A stretch of 64,000 nt of DNA from Plectrocnemia conspersa. Lineage: Eukaryota > Arthropoda > Insecta > Trichoptera > Polycentropodidae. The notes under the pieces were generated by a model. That model ran no database searches. It was not told the origin of the DNA and worked only from the letters and a program-made list of their open reading frames with translations. Position 1 is the first letter of the stretch. Every line of letters begins with the position of its first letter. The stretch lies in the NCBI GenBank assembly GCA_009617715.1, contig VTFK01000550.1, positions 1 to 64,000 on the forward strand, written 5' to 3'. This document shows, in pieces, positions 51,301 through 63,142 of this stretch. The position numbers and the translations under genes were made by a program.

Positions 51301-52097
51301 CTGATGTGGTACCCACCTTGTAGACACTAGAACTTCAAAATATTTAGTTCTCTGTTACTCGGCTATTTTCCGTCAACTGCTGCAATGGTCTATGCGCCTG
51401 GCCTGGTTGAAAAGAGTCTGCCATAAACATACTACAGTCTTTCTTAAAAACGAAATTTGGCTCTGTCTTTAGTTCTTTAACCTTTTGCACTCCAATGTTG
51501 AGTGACACTCGATACCTAAAATTGTATCCAAAGCAAATAAAAATGCTGCCAATAGTTTACCAACTCATTTTTATTTTTTTCACTTTGTTGCTTAAAACTT
51601 CATTGTTTCCTAATTTGTGGAGATGTACAAACCAGGTGTTTTTTTCAATCAAAAAATATCAGTAAATTATAAAAAAAAATAATACATGGTTACTAGTTTT
51701 TTGTTGGATTTTTTCATCTCACTAAAAACACTTTTTGTCTTGCTTTTCTATATAATACTGTAAGATCGATTAATTATATTATATATAACCATTTTAAAGC
51801 AATTTAATATTAATGTTGAATATATAATGAAAAGTGTTTATCTAATATTTTTGTAACATTGCTTGAAATATTTTTTACCATAAAATTTAAATGTTTACAG
51901 CCAGAAATCCTCCAACCGCTTCAAGAGAATTGAAATATATTCTTCACAAATATAACAGCGACGAGACTTGCGAAGTTAGCAGTTCAACAAGCCGGGACGA
52001 GACTGCCGAAGAGGATTCTGCTCCAGGTAAATCCCAGCCAGAAAAGGAAGAGGATACTTATTCTTCAAACTCGTCTGATCTGGAGTTTGTAGAGTAA
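48332..52097 (+). CDS. Unknown 180-residue protein with duplicated RYGDISRMQ exon
   Basis: Exons 48332-48452, 50240-50365, 50609-50707 and 51901-52097; all introns are GT...AG and phase 1. The ATG is one base after a TTTCAG acceptor, implying a noncoding first exon (likely ending 47766). The protein starts MSLNNSNDRKRRTDDSES, a possible nuclear localisation signal. Exons 2 and 3 each carry KP[KR]L..P..RYGDISRMQ (residues 51-68 and 86-103); 29 nt coding this motif are identical in both. The last exon has RELKYILHKYN then a Ser/Glu/Asp-rich tail ending SSDLEFVE. No signal peptide, membrane span or known domain; probably disordered. Exon 2 (126 nt) and exon 3 (99 nt) are symmetric and could be skipped in frame. 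Confidence 0.78.
48453..50239. other. Intron 2 of the RYGDISRMQ gene, nothing else seen
   Basis: AT-rich intron of about 1.8 kb between coding exons 1 and 2. The short ORFs in it have no recognisable domains. Confidence 0.5.
50708..51900. other. Intron of the RYGDISRMQ gene with an unassigned patch
   Basis: AT-rich apart from about 51080-51480, which is less AT-rich and may be an old transposon remnant. No frame assigned. Confidence 0.4.
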
Positions 52098-54440
52098 TTA
52101 CTTATAAGGTAAAATTTTCAAGCTGATTAGGTGTAAATAGTTATCTTTGACCATTTTATAATACAATTTTATTTCATTACAGTACATACTTCTAATATAA
52201 AATATTAGAGTAAGATAAACCAAAGATTCTCCAATTATTATATTCTACTGACTACAATTAATATAATCCACTGGATACAATTATTATATTCTACCAATTA
52301 CCAATAATCCTAAAATAGTATTAAAATACAAATGTATTAATTATATTTAAAAAATACAATAATATAGTTCATAGATGTCCACAGAAAACACTGTTTATGC
52401 GATTTACACTTGCGACTGACTACCATTGCTGGCTAGTAGACGCCGATGATTTTCGTTTCAATCCTGTTCAATACAATGTATTAAAGACAAAATGTTTAGT
52501 TTCAATGGTGTGCAATACTATACGATAAAACAAAATACAACTTAAATATTAATTCTAGTTTTTAATAATGGAACTATTTGTAAAGTACAAATTATCGCTC
52601 AATTTAGTTTACAAAACATAAGAAAATCTAATTTACAAGTTGAATTTTTTTTTAATTATTTATATTATTTATTTATTTGTAAGTTTATTTTATATTTGAA
52701 TCTAAAGTTGTGTTAATCTTAAGGGTAATTTTCGATATGGCATCTAGAGTTGGTTTGTAAGAACAACTATGTTTATTTTTGTATTTTTTTAATTGTCATT
52801 GTTGAAAAGATCTTCAAAATATAATGTTCCTTCATGCATGTTATATTCAATTGAAATAATTGTTAATTTTTTAAAGTTTCGAATATTTTTTTGTATTAAT
52901 TTATTTTTGAATGAGTGGAATTGTCAAATTGTCAAAATGTACAAATAGATTCATCAATTTGTATGGCAAACATTTTACAGCATTTTTTTTATCAATCGGT
53001 TTAACTCCTATCCATTAAATAAAAAAGAAATATAATTCAATATTGAATTCAGCGATGCCAGGAAGCCAAATTTAATTATCTGCACATCTTAAAAATAATT
53101 GGTTGTGTCAATCAATTGGTTGTGTGGACATCTTAATAATAATTGGTTGTGTCAAAAATTGCCATGATCAAGTAGTATCACATACATTTCTATATGTTAT
53201 ATTAATCACTGTCTGTAATAAAATATTTAAAATTAACATTGTTTTTCATATTTCCAACACATTCAAATATATTATTATAAGAGTACTTTCTATAAAGTTG
53301 AGAAAAAACTGTAAATAAGTAACAAAAATTTTTTCAGGGATTATTTGTACATATTTATATTAATAATTAGGATTAAAAATAAACAGACCAAAGAAGCAAC
53401 TCATGCTAATTGACAAACCAAATCTTGAAAATAACAAATAACAAAAAAAAAACATTGTGAGACATATTTTAAAAAGACCATAATATCAGAGAAATGTTGC
53501 TCTTATACGTTACTGGGTATTATATAATACACCCGCTTGATTTTATTATAACCTGAAAAAATTCACTAAAGAAAGGCTTTTAAAACATCCTGTAGATCTC
53601 TAATGATATATTTTACATAAGAAAAATCGACAAATCCTGCAAGAGCCTAAAATTTAACCAATGCGGTTTAACATGGAAAAAAGAGATTTTATAATATAAT
53701 AATTTATTTATAAATACTTATAAGGCACATAGAATACTAAGAGCGAACTCGACAATATGTGTGTTTTTTATTTCATAATAATATTATTTAAATCTCTAAT
53801 AATAACATAATAAATGTTCATAAAGTAAAAAACTAACTTGAATTGCAGTTGCACTAAGCCGAACGAAAATCAAGAAATACCACAACTTTAAAAATACAAA
53901 CTTTTAATTTAGGTTAATAACATCTTTCTGGTGGAGGGTTAATTTTGATTCGCCTTTAATAATCTTAAGACAATTGAAAAAAAATTTTGATATTGAAACA
54001 TGTTTTTGTTGAGTTGGTTGTTAGCATTATCACCGCCTTACATTTTGTAATAATATATTCTATATGTTCACGGGGTTGGATCCCTCTCAAAAGTAAGTAT
54101 ACTGATTTACATAAGACAATTTCATTCGCCTGAATCCAACTGACTGAATATTTAATAAATCTGGCTGGGTCAATATTTCAAAGAAAGAATACTTATGAAT
54201 GAGAATATTAAGTGTAAATGGGGACTCAATTACATTTTTTTAATATCACCTTTGTTCCACAAGCTTGTCAAGTCATCATCGATGCATTAAAAGAGTATAT
54301 AAAAATGTATTTCAATTTTCTTTATTTTATCATTATTTTTACAAATTAGAATAAGTTAATAAATTTCCAACTTAGAGTAATTGTATAATAGTGTTAAAAT
54401 GGATGAGATTCACATTCTATAGAAATTTCTACTTCTACTT
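52098..54440. other. Intergenic AT-rich DNA, nothing recognised
   Basis: Downstream of the RYGDISRMQ gene. AATAAA-like strings occur but none can be singled out. A short tandem repeat of AATTGGTTGTGTC lies at about 53097-53160. Confidence 0.5.
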
Positions 54441-54925
54441 AAAAAATTTGACAGCTTAACCACCGTTCGTACAATTTGTTTTACAGAAGTAACAAATTGT
54501 AGGAACTATATTGAAATTTACAGAAAGATTAGAGTAACTTTCATCGTATTACTGAGCGAACAATTCGCAAAAAAATTTAAAGAGACTGGTATCATTGGTG
54601 ATACAGTAAGGTGTGTGCATCATCGTGTGCCCTTTCAGTTGATAATATTGTGGCGGCGTTCTGACAGTCCCCAGTGCTGCCACACCACCGCTCAACTTGA
54701 GAAGCGGGTGGTTTTTAACAACTGGCAGCACATACACACTTTCTCTCGCCATGGCTAAGGGCTATCACGCCGCGCCCCCGCCAGCTATCCAAAAAAGGTC
54801 GTTGAATTAAATAGCCCTCAAAAACCACATACGCTACAATATTATTGCTGTAAGCGAAAGTCTAGTCGAAAACCCGGAATTATCGATTCGTCGACATTTG
54901 CAAATTTTGGACTTTTTTTATGGCT

Positions 54926-55073
54926 CTTTAGAGCACTTTACATCTGGACTTACATCTACAATCGTATAAAATTCAGAAAATACTAAATTAAAGCTCAGAG
55001 ACCGTAGACAGGGAAATTTTTCGCAGATTGGGTGCTAAATAAAGTTTGGAAACTGATGTTGGATCAACTTTTA
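54926..55073 (+). repeat. Diverged direct repeat, left copy
   Basis: Starts TATGGCTCTTTAGAGCAC and contains CATCTGGACTTAC and CGCAGATTGGGTGCTAAAT. It matches 58139-58305 in the same order and orientation with many substitutions. The two copies flank about 3 kb of GC-rich LINE DNA. Confidence 0.7.
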
Positions 55074-56440
55074 CATACCCACGGCCAGGGTGGTGGCTTC
55101 CGCATGTTTCACGGCCGGCGTTGGCTCTCTGTGGTGTTTCAGGTGGCTTTTTATATAGATAGTGGTTCCCCCGCCTACCCTGTCAGTCCTGTCGTCTCGG
55201 TAGAGGGTGTAGCCTGGGATGTTGACTCGGTTACCGGCTCGCAAGTGCGTCTCGTTCACCAGAACCGCGTCTAGCCCATGGTGTCTCGCAAAAGTTCGAG
55301 ATCGTGACGTTTGTTTTGTAGCCCGTTCGCATTCCAAAAAACTAGCCGGAACTGCTGGGCGGCGTTAATGGTGGTGTGAGCCATTCTATTTTTGAAGCGC
55401 CAGCATTAGCTGGCTGACCAGCTGGAGCACCTCAGGAGAGAGGTTCGTCTCCTTCACCGCGATCGCTGCCGGAGGGGAGGTCCGTGGGGCAGCGGTGGGG
55501 CGTGGAGTCTGCTGCTCGGAGTGCGTGCTTTTAATCGCCTTGGCGTATGAGGCCGCGCCTGGGGCCCTTGCGCAGCGGCGGTAATTTGCGGGGTGATTTC
55601 CGCCGCAGTTAACGCACTTTGCCGGCAGATCTGGTGACTTCGTGCACTTCTTAGTCAGGTGACTTCCGGCGCACTTGACGCAAGACGGGGCTATGTTGCA
55701 CAACCTCGCTCCATGTCCATAATGTTGGCATCTATAACATTGGGAGATGCGGCCCCGCATCTTCTTTAGTTCCTCTGCTTTGACCTGAAGTCCGAACAGC
55801 GTCTTTATCTGAAACAGTGATTTGGATTTTTGATTATTTCGTTCGAGTTGAACGAGGATTAGTGGGATCTCCTTCCCACGGGACTTCATCCTGTGAGCGG
55901 AGACCACTGGGTAGTCCTTTCGAAGCTCTTCAACAATGTCCGGGCATTCTATTCCCGTCGAGACGCCACGGATCACTATTTTCAGTGGCTTCTCCTCGTG
56001 CAGTGGGTATGTAAAATACTCCTCGGATCTGCTGCTGAGGAGCTTCGTGATCGTCCTATAGTGGTCGGAGGTCGTCAATTGGAGTTTTGGTCTGCCTGGC
56101 GGTAGTGACTGGGATGGCCATCCTCCTCAGGTCGGCTATCAGCCTCATGTAGCCGGCGCCTCCACGGATGAATATCGGCGGAATTTTCGTGGACATCGTG
56201 GGGGGTGTCGTCGTCGTAGTCGTGGTGCCCTCCGAGTCGTTCGGCTCTGGTTTCTCGGCACTTTTGTTTCTCGGGCGTTTCACTACAGTGACGAACCCGT
56301 CTTCGTCCGAGGCGGGAGTCGTCTGCGGGGGCGGTGACACCTCCTGGATTATTTCTGGTTCAGGTGCGGCCGATACGGACGGAGGCCGAGAGCTTATTGA
56401 TTCGGAGTCTCCGAAGCCACGCCGTAAGCGGCGAAAGGCC
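55071..56440 (-). mobile_element. Jockey-type LINE fragment: ORF1 (zinc knuckles) and start of ORF2 (endonuclease)
   Basis: Minus strand, GC-rich against AT-rich surroundings. ORF1 N-terminal part (about 56437-56056) has SPPPQTTPASDEDGFVTVVK and IPPIFIRGGAGYMRLIADL; a frameshift near 56065 leads to the rest (56078-55386) with three zinc knuckles: CYRCQHYGHGARLC, CVKCAGSHLTKKC, CVNCGGNHPANYRRC. ORF2 starts at 55384, one base after the ORF1 stop: MAHTTINAAQQFRLVFWNAN, then a frameshift near 55275, then LDAVLVNETHLRAGNRVNIP and GYTLYRDDRTDRVGGGTTIY, the start of the AP endonuclease. It breaks off at 55071, so the reverse transcriptase is missing; loss of the 3' part is unusual for a LINE. Confidence 0.88.
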
Positions 56441-57650
56441 TACAAAAAAATACCGACCGACAAAGAATCCGACGACATGGACGTGGAGCAAGTCCCGCTG
56501 AGCCGCGCGCCCGAACTAAGCGGCGTTGTACAACCACACCGCACCCCCGCCACCGCAAGCAACGCGCGGAGTGGGGATACTGTTGCACACCCGACCGGGA
56601 TTATAAGGAGGTACCAAAAGGCTCACTTTACACATTCGACTCTGGACTTCTGACTCTGCAACACTCACTGGACTACACGGATTCTACACCTCGCCTCCTG
56701 TCTGAGCAATCATATCCAGGACACGCGCTCGAGGTTTAATATCGACGACTGTCGAAGAATCCCAGTCAACACGCGTCAAGAACGTACCGGACGATTTCAT
56801 AAGGGCCACTTTGTACAGTTCGCTGTACAAACGTCCTATCACAGATCGTCAACCGGACTGCCGATAACTACAATATAGAAGCGTAACCCCGCGACCGCTT
56901 CAAATATATGCTGGCGGCACAAAAGTAGCAAAGCCGTTACGTATAGTGCGGCGGCGTGGCCTCCAGTAACGCGCGGCGTGCTTCGCTCCAAGCCAAGTGG
57001 AACACGTGTAGACCCGCGAGAAGAACGGGCATGTCCAGGAGCACCTTTCGGGGCCCTGTGGTGCGTCGGTGCAGCTACACAGGGCGCGCGCGCGACGGGC
57101 TCCGAACATACGGTTCGAGCTCGGAGTCGCGGGGGCGTAGCCCTACGGATGCGTGACGGGTCACACGTGGTTCACTCGAGCCTGGTCTACGGCAGCACTT
57201 CGGTGGCTTCTCGCTGAAGGCGCGTGGCGGCGTCGGGTGCTTCCTGGGTCACGTGGTCGGCGGTGGCGGCTGTCAGCGGCGACGGTGGCTGATGATGGCG
57301 GCACATGGTCGGGGGCGCAGGCCCATCGTCTTAGTGGTCCGCCAGCTCGAGTCCGGATCCAGGGAAGCTCCGGCGGGGTGGCAGCAAGCGGGTTTGCAGC
57401 GACTCGGCTTTTTGTACTGCAGCGGCGTCTGTGTCTGCCATTTTGCGTCTGACTCCATGTGCGTGCTCAGGATCACGTCGCAGGCTACCAATTTAGGAAC
57501 GGTGATGATGGCGGGTGGCAATGAGACACAGATTGAGCCGCTGCAGTAGTATATTTATTGACGGTTACAGTTGTTTACGGTATATTTATTGACGGTTACA
57601 GTTGGCACGCGTCCGAACCATTGCGGGCTTGCCGGTAGAGAGAGAGAAAA
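56441..57650. other. GC-rich block, probably LINE 5' region
   Basis: CpG-rich sequence upstream (in minus orientation) of the LINE ORF1, with many overlapping ORFs on both strands that look like composition artefacts. One + strand frame (56395-56653) has a basic-then-acidic composition (KPRRKRRKAYKK, then DKESDDMDVE) like LINE ORF1 N termini and might belong to a second, head-to-head element. A 24 bp unit TATATTTATTGACGGTTACA... occurs twice at 57550-57605. Confidence 0.4.
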
Positions 57651-57779
57651 CGGTCACGGGATGCTACTCTAGCGCCGACCAGTTTTGGCCATAACCAATC
57701 TAAATTCGGTTCCCATAATTTTTTTAATTATACAATTTCTTTTATTTGACCTTCAACAAATTTTTAATTTTGTTTTTAA

Positions 57780-57853
57780 ATATACTCGCGCCCCCTTGTA
57801 GTAACGCCGCGCCCTCTAAGGGAGGCGCGCCCCACAGGTTGAGAATCGCTGTA
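57780..57853. mobile_element. hAT-like terminus
   Basis: Read on the minus strand from 57853: CAGCGATTCTCAACCTGTGG then GGCGCGCC-rich sequence, a typical hAT end. The adjacent bases are TATTAAAC; no partner end was identified, although a similar CGCCGCGCCCCCGCC string occurs at 54769. Confidence 0.45.
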
Positions 57854-57918
57854 TTAAACGTTATAAAATATACAACGCACACATAAAGTTGTTATTGGTT
57901 TAATAAGTCAATTGCGAC

Positions 57919-58209
57919 CTAGATGTGTTCTTCGGTGGTACGTAAATGATTCATTCGGCAAGCTGAGCGCACACGATAACAGCGTACCGTCAACAGAACG
58001 CCTCTGCTTCTGCTACTCCGATCTTTTCTGAACATCAAATATCGGCCATCGAAAATCTCAGCACCACTCACAAATTCGCTTAACCACGTTTCTGTTAAGA
58101 CATATAGATCATGATCCTGGGCGGAGATGGCAGAAAAGTGTATATGGCTCCCTTTGGCGCATTTTGCATCTGGACTTGCACTTACACCCGTATAAAATTT
58201 AGATAACAC
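57919..58209 (-). mobile_element. LINE endonuclease fragment of a second family
   Basis: Minus strand encodes ISAQDHDLYVLTETWLSEFV, then FDGRYLMFRKDRSSRSRGV, the N-terminal AP-endonuclease segment (TETWL, R.DR..R.GGGV) of a CR1/Jockey-like LINE. It is a different lineage from the element at 55071, which has VNETHLRAGN here. Its upstream edge merges into the direct repeat 58139-58305. Confidence 0.75.
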
Positions 58210-58305
58210 AATAACTGAAGCCTAGAGGGCATGGATAACAAAGAATTTGCTCAGATTGGGTGTTAAAAATAGTTTGGAAACTGAAGTTGGATCAATCTTT
58301 ATAAG
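58139..58305 (+). repeat. Diverged direct repeat, right copy
   Basis: Starts TATGGCTCCCTTTGGCGC and contains CATCTGGACTTGCAC and TCAGATTGGGTGTTAAA; partner of 54926-55073. Confidence 0.7.
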
Positions 58306-58309
58306 AAAA

Positions 58310-59350
58310 ATGAAACACTGAGCTCTCGACGCCGTAAGTTAATTTGTTCGAAAATCAATTGTTTCTTTTTACTGATTATTGAAAGAGGTGATTTTTTTAA
58401 TAATATTAAAGAATAATCAAAATATTTCCCTAGAAAACAATGATTTTAATAACTCTAGTTCAAGAAAACTATTTAAAATAGGAGAAAATACTTTTCTGCG
58501 AAGAATAAAATAGTTCTAAAAACTCTTGTTTTATATTTTTTTGGGAGGGCGAATGGGGGATCAATTTGAGCCTAGAGCTTAATGCTAAATGTACTTTAGT
58601 TTTTCTGGTGATTTATTTTTAAGTCGCGTTATTAGTAGAATTACCATACGTCTCGTTTTCAACGAGACAGTCTTTTTAATTTTTATCCATCTTGAAATAT
58701 GTAATACTTAGCTTGTTTTTAAGTGTGGCAACACTTACAGCCAAATGTCAACGCGATACATACGTCAAACACAGTCAGGGTACTATTAATCTACTTTCTC
58801 AAGAACACGGGCCATTTGTTCCCGAAGTCTAAATTCGGATGCATCCCCTAATATTCGCCGTTGGATTTCACGAGCCCTGCTGTAATAAGGAAAGAATGTC
58901 TCGACTAACCATTAATAAGTTGTCGCAGAGACTCTCATCTGAATGGTCATTACAGCTACATTTGAAGTGCATAGGAAAATAGAATGAATGGATATTTGAA
59001 CCCTGCATGGCTATCAGAGGTTAATAAGTACGAGCGGAGAAACATGCAATTCACTGTTGTCATGACAAAGAATTTATTCCGCTGCGTGAATTGTACGTGA
59101 GTGATCTTCTGATTTGCCCAAATCGATTTTGACGCACTTAAGCCACATACTATATAATAAATAAAAGAGGAAGCCATTAAGTTCATGAAGTTTGGGCTCC
59201 GATGACCACAGCAAAGGCATTGGGAGACTTCAAGTTGTACTTGGTCCAGTTCAACTCCCATACAACCTCAATTGCTATAATAAGAACCTGGTATATCTGC
59301 ATTGCAAAGTTCATTAAGATATATAAATGTAATAATAATCATGTGACTTA
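58310..59350. other. Intergenic DNA, nothing assigned
   Basis: Mixed composition; 58790-59260 is less AT-rich. No domain or repeat boundary recognised. Confidence 0.4.
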
Positions 59351-59360
59351 ATGTTTCAGA

Positions 59361-59580
59361 TGCCAAGCTTACGGCCACACAGCAAATAATCATCAGTGCA
59401 CTTCCGAGTGCGTCAAATGCACCGGCAGCCACGCCACAATCTACTGCTCCAAGAAGGACTGAGTCACCCACAAAATGTACTGGATGCGGAGATCATCTAG
59501 AGCCATGAAGATTGTCTACGCTGGAAAGTGTACCTTCAGCTGATCAAGATGGCTATGGCCTCACATGAAGATCCAAACAA
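59361..59580 (+). mobile_element. Jockey-like LINE ORF1 zinc-knuckle fragment
   Basis: Reads CQAYGHTANNHQC, ECVKCTGSHATIYCSKKD, then after a frameshift SPTKCTGCGDHLEP. This is the three-knuckle pattern of Jockey ORF1, in + orientation, unlike the neighbour at 55071. Truncated on both sides. Confidence 0.75.
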
Positions 59581-60485
59581 GGCATCTTAACTTATGTAGG
59601 AACATCTGAATAAAATTGAAAAATGGCTACAATTCTGGAGAACCAAGGCAAACGAGCAAAAATCTGTCCATTTGACTTTTACCATGAAAAAATATCAAAA
59701 CTTGTTTAAAGTGTGCATTTTCGTGTATTCCGAATTTTACAATAAACATTTATATATGAAACAAATACTTTTTTATTACTAATGTCATATGTGATGAATT
59801 ACAAAAAATACTTTTAAATTATTTCATACAATTTTATTATTCTTTTAACCAGGGCAGTGGAGTTGTTAAAAAAAACACGATTCCGATATTTACTAACACG
59901 ACTCCACTCCGACTCAAAAAAGTTTCATTTTATTAGGTTGTTTTCCTACCTTTGCAAATAGGCAAATTTTTCATGTTAGAGGCATAAAAATAAAACAAGA
60001 TCAAACTTTATTAATTATTTATTTGAATTTATTCATAAAAACAACATTGCTTCTATTAAATCTGTATTCGTAGAAGCTCTCAAATCAGAATTGAGGATTT
60101 TAAGAGCGGAAAATAACTGTTCTACGGATACTTGGGTCAGCGGCAATGCTGTAACGCTCAACGCTGAATCTTTTACGATTGCTGGATATCGCTGTATTTC
60201 CATTTTAACATTTAAATTATAAGCTCGGTCAATTTTTTCCACCATTCTTAATGCATCGTAAAATTCATTTTAAAATTTTGAAATAGAGTCTCCTTCGTCT
60301 ACTATATTAAGACTTAACGTTTTATTTCCTCTTGTTCATCGAGATATTTTTTTCGAGCGTTTTTTATTCCATGAGCACTAGTATTATTCTGAATTTTAGA
60401 GAAATGAAAAATAATGCTCTTCCACTCCTTGAAAAATTTACCAGGAGTCAAGTCTTCTGCTTGCAACACTTTTGTAACGATTTAA

Positions 60486-62412
60486 TCCTTTCAACGCCAA
60501 GCGCATGATATGATGCGCAACTAAATCTACTGTCTAACGCCAAGCGCATGATATGATGCGCAACTAAATCTACTGTCTAACGCCAAGCGCATGATATGAT
60601 GCGCTCGTTAAAACCTTCGTTTTTTAAAGAAACGGAAAGGTAAAAGTTGGCAATATATGTTTTAAAAATCAGTTTGAGTTCCTAGTAAACGATTTCAGTG
60701 ATTTTATTTATAGAATTTGCGATGAAACAGTGGTATATATAATTATAAAGTCACGCCTTAATTTTAGTCGTTTGTATTTCGCGCGCGGTTTTCGATCGTG
60801 CTTTTTTAGACCACTTTTAGGGTTAGCACAAACGCATCGCGGAAATTCGTTTTTTTATACTTTAATTTATGAATCGAAATTAAATTATGTCATCAATATT
60901 TCAATGATAATTGTGATTTGTAAATACTTGTGAATATATTTATACGTTATTTCGACTGTTTTAATATTGTCAACTGTTTTGTGATTGGTTTTATTGTTTG
61001 TAATAATTAAATAATAATAATAATAATTACTATTAAATACTTATTAATAAATATAAATAAGATATAATTAATAAAATATCAATATTAACTCTTAGTAAAT
61101 ATTAAATAATAATAATAATAATAACAAAAACGATTCCTTGTCGTAGAATCATTTTATTTTACTTGTTCTATTATTTTATAATTTATTTGTAATGTGTTTA
61201 TTTATTTACATTAAATTAATACCATCGTGACCTAACAGGTTACCCCAATGCGTCACGATGGTCGAAAAGTTTATTATTTATTGTATATATATGTGTGTGT
61301 GTGTGTGTGTAATATATATTACATATTCCGCCTGGAGTGTAGATATGTTGCACTCTTACCGGTCCCAAGCCCGGAGGAGGGTTTCTATCATGGAGCAAAC
61401 CAAGGGTTTCTATCATGGAGAAAACCAACCAACCGATTGGATGACCTAGAAATCGGCAAATAGTTATGAAAAAAATACATTACAACGATTCAAAAAAATA
61501 ATAAATTTATTTATTAATTTCAAAGTTTATTATAATTTTCCAAATCAAGATAAACGTTCAAATTTGGACTCCAATTTCCTTTTTTGGAAATCCGGCGGAA
61601 TGCCGGTGCAATATTACAACCGCACTTAAAAAATGCAGACAATAGCGGAAGAACCAACTAAAACTCAAGAGCCAAATATCTATTTAAACCCATTATAATT
61701 TTCCAAATCAACACAAAGACGTTCAAATGCTCAAAACCGATCACCGGTTGAAGTGCCGTGGAAGAAGAAAGAAGAATATGTATATATTATAAATTATACA
61801 TCTAATTATATATAGTTAAATGTAACATCGTATCTTGCTATCAAGTTTTATTATTTATTATTTTTATATATAAAGAAATATGACAACCTTCAACAACAAC
61901 CAATTGTAAACACCATTGATCAAAAACAAACGGTTTGGTTATTAGGGTTATTTTTGTGTACGATATATGTGATTTTGTATGCATCAAAGAAATCTTGTCG
62001 ATTTGTAAATTTTTATAACAGGATGTAGGTCAGACGAAGAAAAAATGCGTTGCAGATTTATATATTAAAATTGTCTCAGTGTGAGCATGACCCTGCTTGT
62101 CGTTCGCTTGTATAGTGCCGCGCGCATGCATGTGTATGTAGGTGTGTGTACGCGAGCCATCACGCGGACCGACCAATAGATTTAGTTTTGTTCACTTAAT
62201 ATTTCCAACAATACGACTAAAAATGTTTGTTTATTGATATAATTAGAATGTTTAAATCGTGTTAATCATACATATATAATTTTAAAATATTAAAATTGAG
62301 TATTTTGGCTGTAATGATGTGTTAAACAGAGTAAGTAGCCAAAAAATTATATCGCTAAAAACGCATGGCGTACAGCGAGTAATTAAGAATTTACCGGTCG
62401 GCGGTCTAAGGG
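60486..62412 (-). mobile_element. piggyBac-like non-autonomous element, copy 2 (inverted)
   Basis: Inverted copy of 606-2350, 1927 bp. TTAA lies at 60482-60485; at the other end TTAA (62415-62418) is separated from the terminus by two extra T. It differs from copy 1 by a 43 bp tandem repeat just inside its left end (60493-60602), a longer TG run (61291-61309), a duplicated GGTTTCTATCATGGAG segment (61380-61422) and a changed stretch at about 61440-61740. Its position inside the hAT shows it inserted later. Confidence 0.85.
60493..60602. repeat. 43 bp tandem repeat at the sub-terminus of piggyBac-like copy 2
   Basis: The unit beginning ACGCCAAGCGCATGATATGA occurs two full times plus a partial third, with almost no differences. 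Copy 1 has a single unit (near 2325-2345). The repeated unit contains the GCGCAT...ATGCGC sub-terminal inverted motif. Confidence 0.9.
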
Positions 62413-63142
62413 TTTTAAGGATAGTGAAGCAAGACTTCAAGTTCCTCTACTTCTTTCCATTGAAAAAAAATTAAAGTTTAATAAGTCACTGAATCATTAA
62501 GTATGTACTACCCCATCTAGTAACTTGATCCAAAATTGCACCCTTTCCAGCACTTTGCTTTATTATGGCATGTATTTTTGGCGTTCTTCTACACGTTTAA
62601 TATTCATACGCTATACATATTCATTATTACGCAATTAAAATTTTCGTAATTAAAAAAATTGCTTTTATAAAAAAATGGTCGGAGTCGCTCATTTTCACGA
62701 CTCCAACTCCGGCCATCACACCACGACTCCACGACTCCACGACTCCAACTCCGACTCCGACTCCACAGCCCTACTTTTAACAAGTAAAATCCTGTAAACA
62801 GTGCGAGCGTGTCAGTGGAGAAATAAATTCAGTTATTTTCATTATCTTTAATAACAGCAGATATGTTTTCACATATTAATAAACATGTATACTATTTCTA
62901 AATATAATACGCTAAGTATCGATTTAAAATATTTTTTTTAAATCCATAGATCCTGATTGTCGTTGTTTGAATTCCGACACGCTAATTTAGTTTGAAATTT
63001 ATGCTCCTTATGAACATGCAGCAAATTAAAAAAGCACGAGAGCGATTGTCGGTGAGAGCAATAGTCGCTGAGTGCAATTGTCCGTGAAAGCAATGTCGCC
63101 GAATCGTTTTTTAGCTATAAATTTGTTGATGGGAATAAAAAA

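Larger units (their letters stand above)
59850..62773 (-). mobile_element. hAT element, parent family of the 337 bp MITE, split by a piggyBac-like element
   Basis: Flanked by the perfect 8 bp duplication CTTTTAAC (59842-59849 and 62774-62781). Ends CAGGGCAGTGGAG and (inverted) TAGGGCTGTGGAGTCGG, with GAGTCG-type arms. Minus strand 60245-60033 encodes the hAT dimerisation segment LPLTQVSVEQLFSALKILNS followed by DLRASTNTDLIEAMLFL. The piggyBac-like element 60486-62412 sits inside and accounts for most of the length; the rest is too short for a complete transposase, so this copy is dead. Confidence 0.88.

Noticed and set aside
56394..57549. Many GC-rich ORFs of 60-100 codons
   Set aside because: They overlap in up to five frames, lack domains and reflect low stop frequency in GC-rich DNA.
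60493..60602. CRISPR-like array
   Set aside because: Units are directly adjacent without unique spacers, in a eukaryotic transposon end; a simple tandem expansion.
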